In this document: in pieces, positions 6,060 through 6,798 of the stretch
How the letters are laid out: each line of letters begins with the position of its first letter
Numbering within the stretch: the stretch's first letter is position 1
Source: Candidatus Methanofastidiosum methylothiophilum
GTDB taxonomy: Archaea > Methanobacteriota_B > Thermococci > Methanofastidiosales > Methanofastidiosaceae
DNA: 6,798 bases
Reading direction: 5' to 3'
NCBI GenBank assembly: GCA_001587675.1
Contig: LNGD01000085.1
Coordinates: 1 to 6,798, forward strand
Position numbers and translations under genes: made by a program
The notes under the pieces: model-generated
The model's input: only the letters and a program-made list of their open reading frames with translations
Told to the model about the DNA's origin: nothing
The model's database searches: none

Positions 6060-6662
6060 TTACCAGCTTTTTACTTCTTGTTTGGCTTCCCCCTTAATTA
6101 ACTTTAATACTTTTACCATATTTCTAGCTGTATTTTGTGAAGTTTTTATACCATACTCATCTTTATCACAATCACCAGGATTATAACCAAAGCCTACACC
6201 GCCGTAATGTGATGTAGATTCGTCAGCCACGATAATTGAGTTGTGTATCAGGAAGAAATTGAAAATCTGTTGTAAAGTTGTTTCTTGCCCACCATTTCTA
6301 AATCCACCTACAGATATACCTGCTCCGACTTTATTTCTAAGTTCAAATTTACCTCTGAGTGCTCTTGTTCTATCCATAAAAGCCTTCATCTGTGCAGAAA
6401 CTCCACCTAGGTACACAGGTGAGGCAAGTATAATTCCATCCGCACCTCTTATCTTATCATAAATTGGAGTCATATCGTCTTTTTGAATACAAACCCCTGT
6501 TTCTTTACACGCTCCACATGCTTTACAAGGAGCAACTTTCAATAAACCAACATGTACAAGTTCAGTTTCTACACCGAGTTCGTTACAAGTTTCAAGAGCC
6601 TTCTTCAATAAAAATAGGCTGTTACCCTCTCTAGGGGATCCACATACACCTAATATTTTCAT
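6060..6662 (-). CDS. Iron-sulfur flavoprotein (Isf-like, FMN + [4Fe-4S])
   Basis: A 200-residue NADPH-dependent FMN reductase/flavodoxin-fold protein carrying an added cluster motif. Seen: the FMN phosphate loop GSPREGNS (8-15), the compact cysteine motif Cys46-x2-Cys49-x2-Cys52-x5-Cys58, SPVYLGGVSAQMKAFMDRT (about 81-99) and GGFRNGGQETT (about 119-129). The cysteine spacing and length match the Methanosarcina Isf family (about 191 residues), which binds one [4Fe-4S] and one FMN per subunit and moves electrons from ferredoxin to acceptors such as O2 or H2O2 in the cytosol. ATG 6662 is preceded by GGAGGGATTAT, a strong ribosome-binding site. The purP-like gene follows after 9 bases. The physiological acceptor in this organism cannot be told from sequence. 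Confidence 0.9.
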   Translation of the reverse strand: MKILGVCGSPREGNSLFLLKKALETCNELGVETELVHVGLLKVAPCKACGACKETGVCIQKDDMTPIYDKIRGADGIILASPVYLGGVSAQMKAFMDRTRALRGKFELRNKVGAGISVGGFRNGGQETTLQQIFNFFLIHNSIIVADESTSHYGGVGFGYNPGDCDKDEYGIKTSQNTARNMVKVLKLIKGEAKQEVKSW

Positions 6663-6691
6663 ATAATCCCTCCATTTTAATGATGAATCTT

Positions 6692-6703
6692 TATTTATAA
6701 AAA
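6692..6703. promoter_or_regulatory. TATA element upstream of isf, readable in both directions
   Basis: On the minus strand TTTATAAATA is centred about 35 bases before the isf ATG, giving a start near 6671-6674 and a leader of about 10 bases that contains most of the GGAGGG site. On the plus strand TTTATAAAAA (6694-6703) would start transcription near 6723-6726, where a GC-richer stretch begins. Because TATA boxes are near-symmetric, both readings are possible. Confidence 0.5.
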
Positions 6704-6722
6704 TGTTTTGTATATCACTTAT

Positions 6723-6798
6723 CGGCTGTGGGACATATTTAACCTGCGTTCAGGTTCAAAAGGTTGTGCCAGAGCACGATGCAGGAGACAGTACAGTT
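6723..6798 (+). ncRNA. Candidate structured RNA of unknown class, 5' part only
   Basis: This edge stretch holds no convincing gene. It is about 49% GC by hand count, clearly richer than the AT-rich surroundings, as RNA genes often are in such genomes. It begins about 25 bases after a plus-strand TATA element. Pairings seen: CCTGCGT (6743-6749) with ATGCAGG (6779-6785); GTGC/GCAC (6766-6769, 6774-6777) closing the loop CAGA; CTGT (6726-6729) with ACAG (6788-6791 or 6793-6796). A competing hairpin pairs AACCTG and CAGGTT (6741-6746, 6751-6756). It does not match tRNA, 5S, SRP or RNase P signatures that I know. An alternative is the C-terminal end of a minus-strand gene; one frame is open from the edge to a TAA at about 6722. 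Confidence 0.35.

Noticed and set aside
6680..6686. ATGATGA resembling box C of a C/D guide RNA
   Set aside because: No box D (CTGA) or internal C'/D' boxes at suitable spacing; it falls in the isf leader region.
6741..6770. GGTTCAAAA resembling a tRNA T-arm
   Set aside because: No matching T-stem, anticodon arm or acceptor stem could be built around it on either strand.
6722..6798. Minus-strand open frame from the window edge to TAA at about 6722, as the end of another gene
   Set aside because: Only about 25 codons, with no recognisable motif and unlike local codon use; kept only as an alternative to the RNA interpretation.

Overview
The window looks like chromosomal DNA from an AT-rich archaeon, probably a euryarchaeote. 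The lineage cannot be fixed from sequence alone. Evidence: a LysW carrier-protein gene heads a homocitrate-type lysine operon; an archaeal PurP-family gene and a methanogen-type iron-sulfur flavoprotein are present; promoters are TATA boxes about 25 bases before the genes; Shine-Dalgarno sites are GGTGAT/GGAGG-like; and one regulator gene is apparently leaderless. No mobile element, CRISPR array or tRNA was found.

Left part (1-4039, minus strand): a tightly packed alpha-aminoadipate (AAA) lysine operon, transcribed right to left. The order is lysW, homocitrate synthase with a C-terminal RAM domain, aconitase-family large subunit, small subunit, and a beta-decarboxylating dehydrogenase cut off by the left edge. 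Adjacent genes overlap or are one base apart. Together they cover 2-oxoglutarate + acetyl-CoA to 2-oxoadipate plus the carrier that protects the amino group later. Specificity residues in the dehydrogenase and small subunit are not the classic lysine-type arginines, so these enzymes may also serve leucine synthesis.

Centre (4040-4945): a 113-base divergent control region with a TATA box for each direction and a perfect 10-bp palindrome between them. Rightward runs a LysM-like Lrp/AsnC regulator, followed after 7 bases by a stand-alone CheY-like receiver protein. The RAM fold occurs in both the regulator and the homocitrate synthase, suggesting matched amino-acid sensing at gene and enzyme level. 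The receiver next to it is unexplained.

Right part (4923-6662, minus strand): a two-gene unit of an iron-sulfur flavoprotein and a PurP-family ATP-grasp protein. The latter has lost the glycine-rich ATP loop and other conserved PurP positions, so it may be a paralogue with another substrate. Its 3' end overlaps the receiver gene tail to tail by 23 bases.

Right edge (6663-6798): a promoter region followed by a GC-richer stretch (about 49% by hand count) able to form nested stems. It starts where a plus-strand TATA box would initiate transcription, and may be the 5' part of an unidentified structured RNA.
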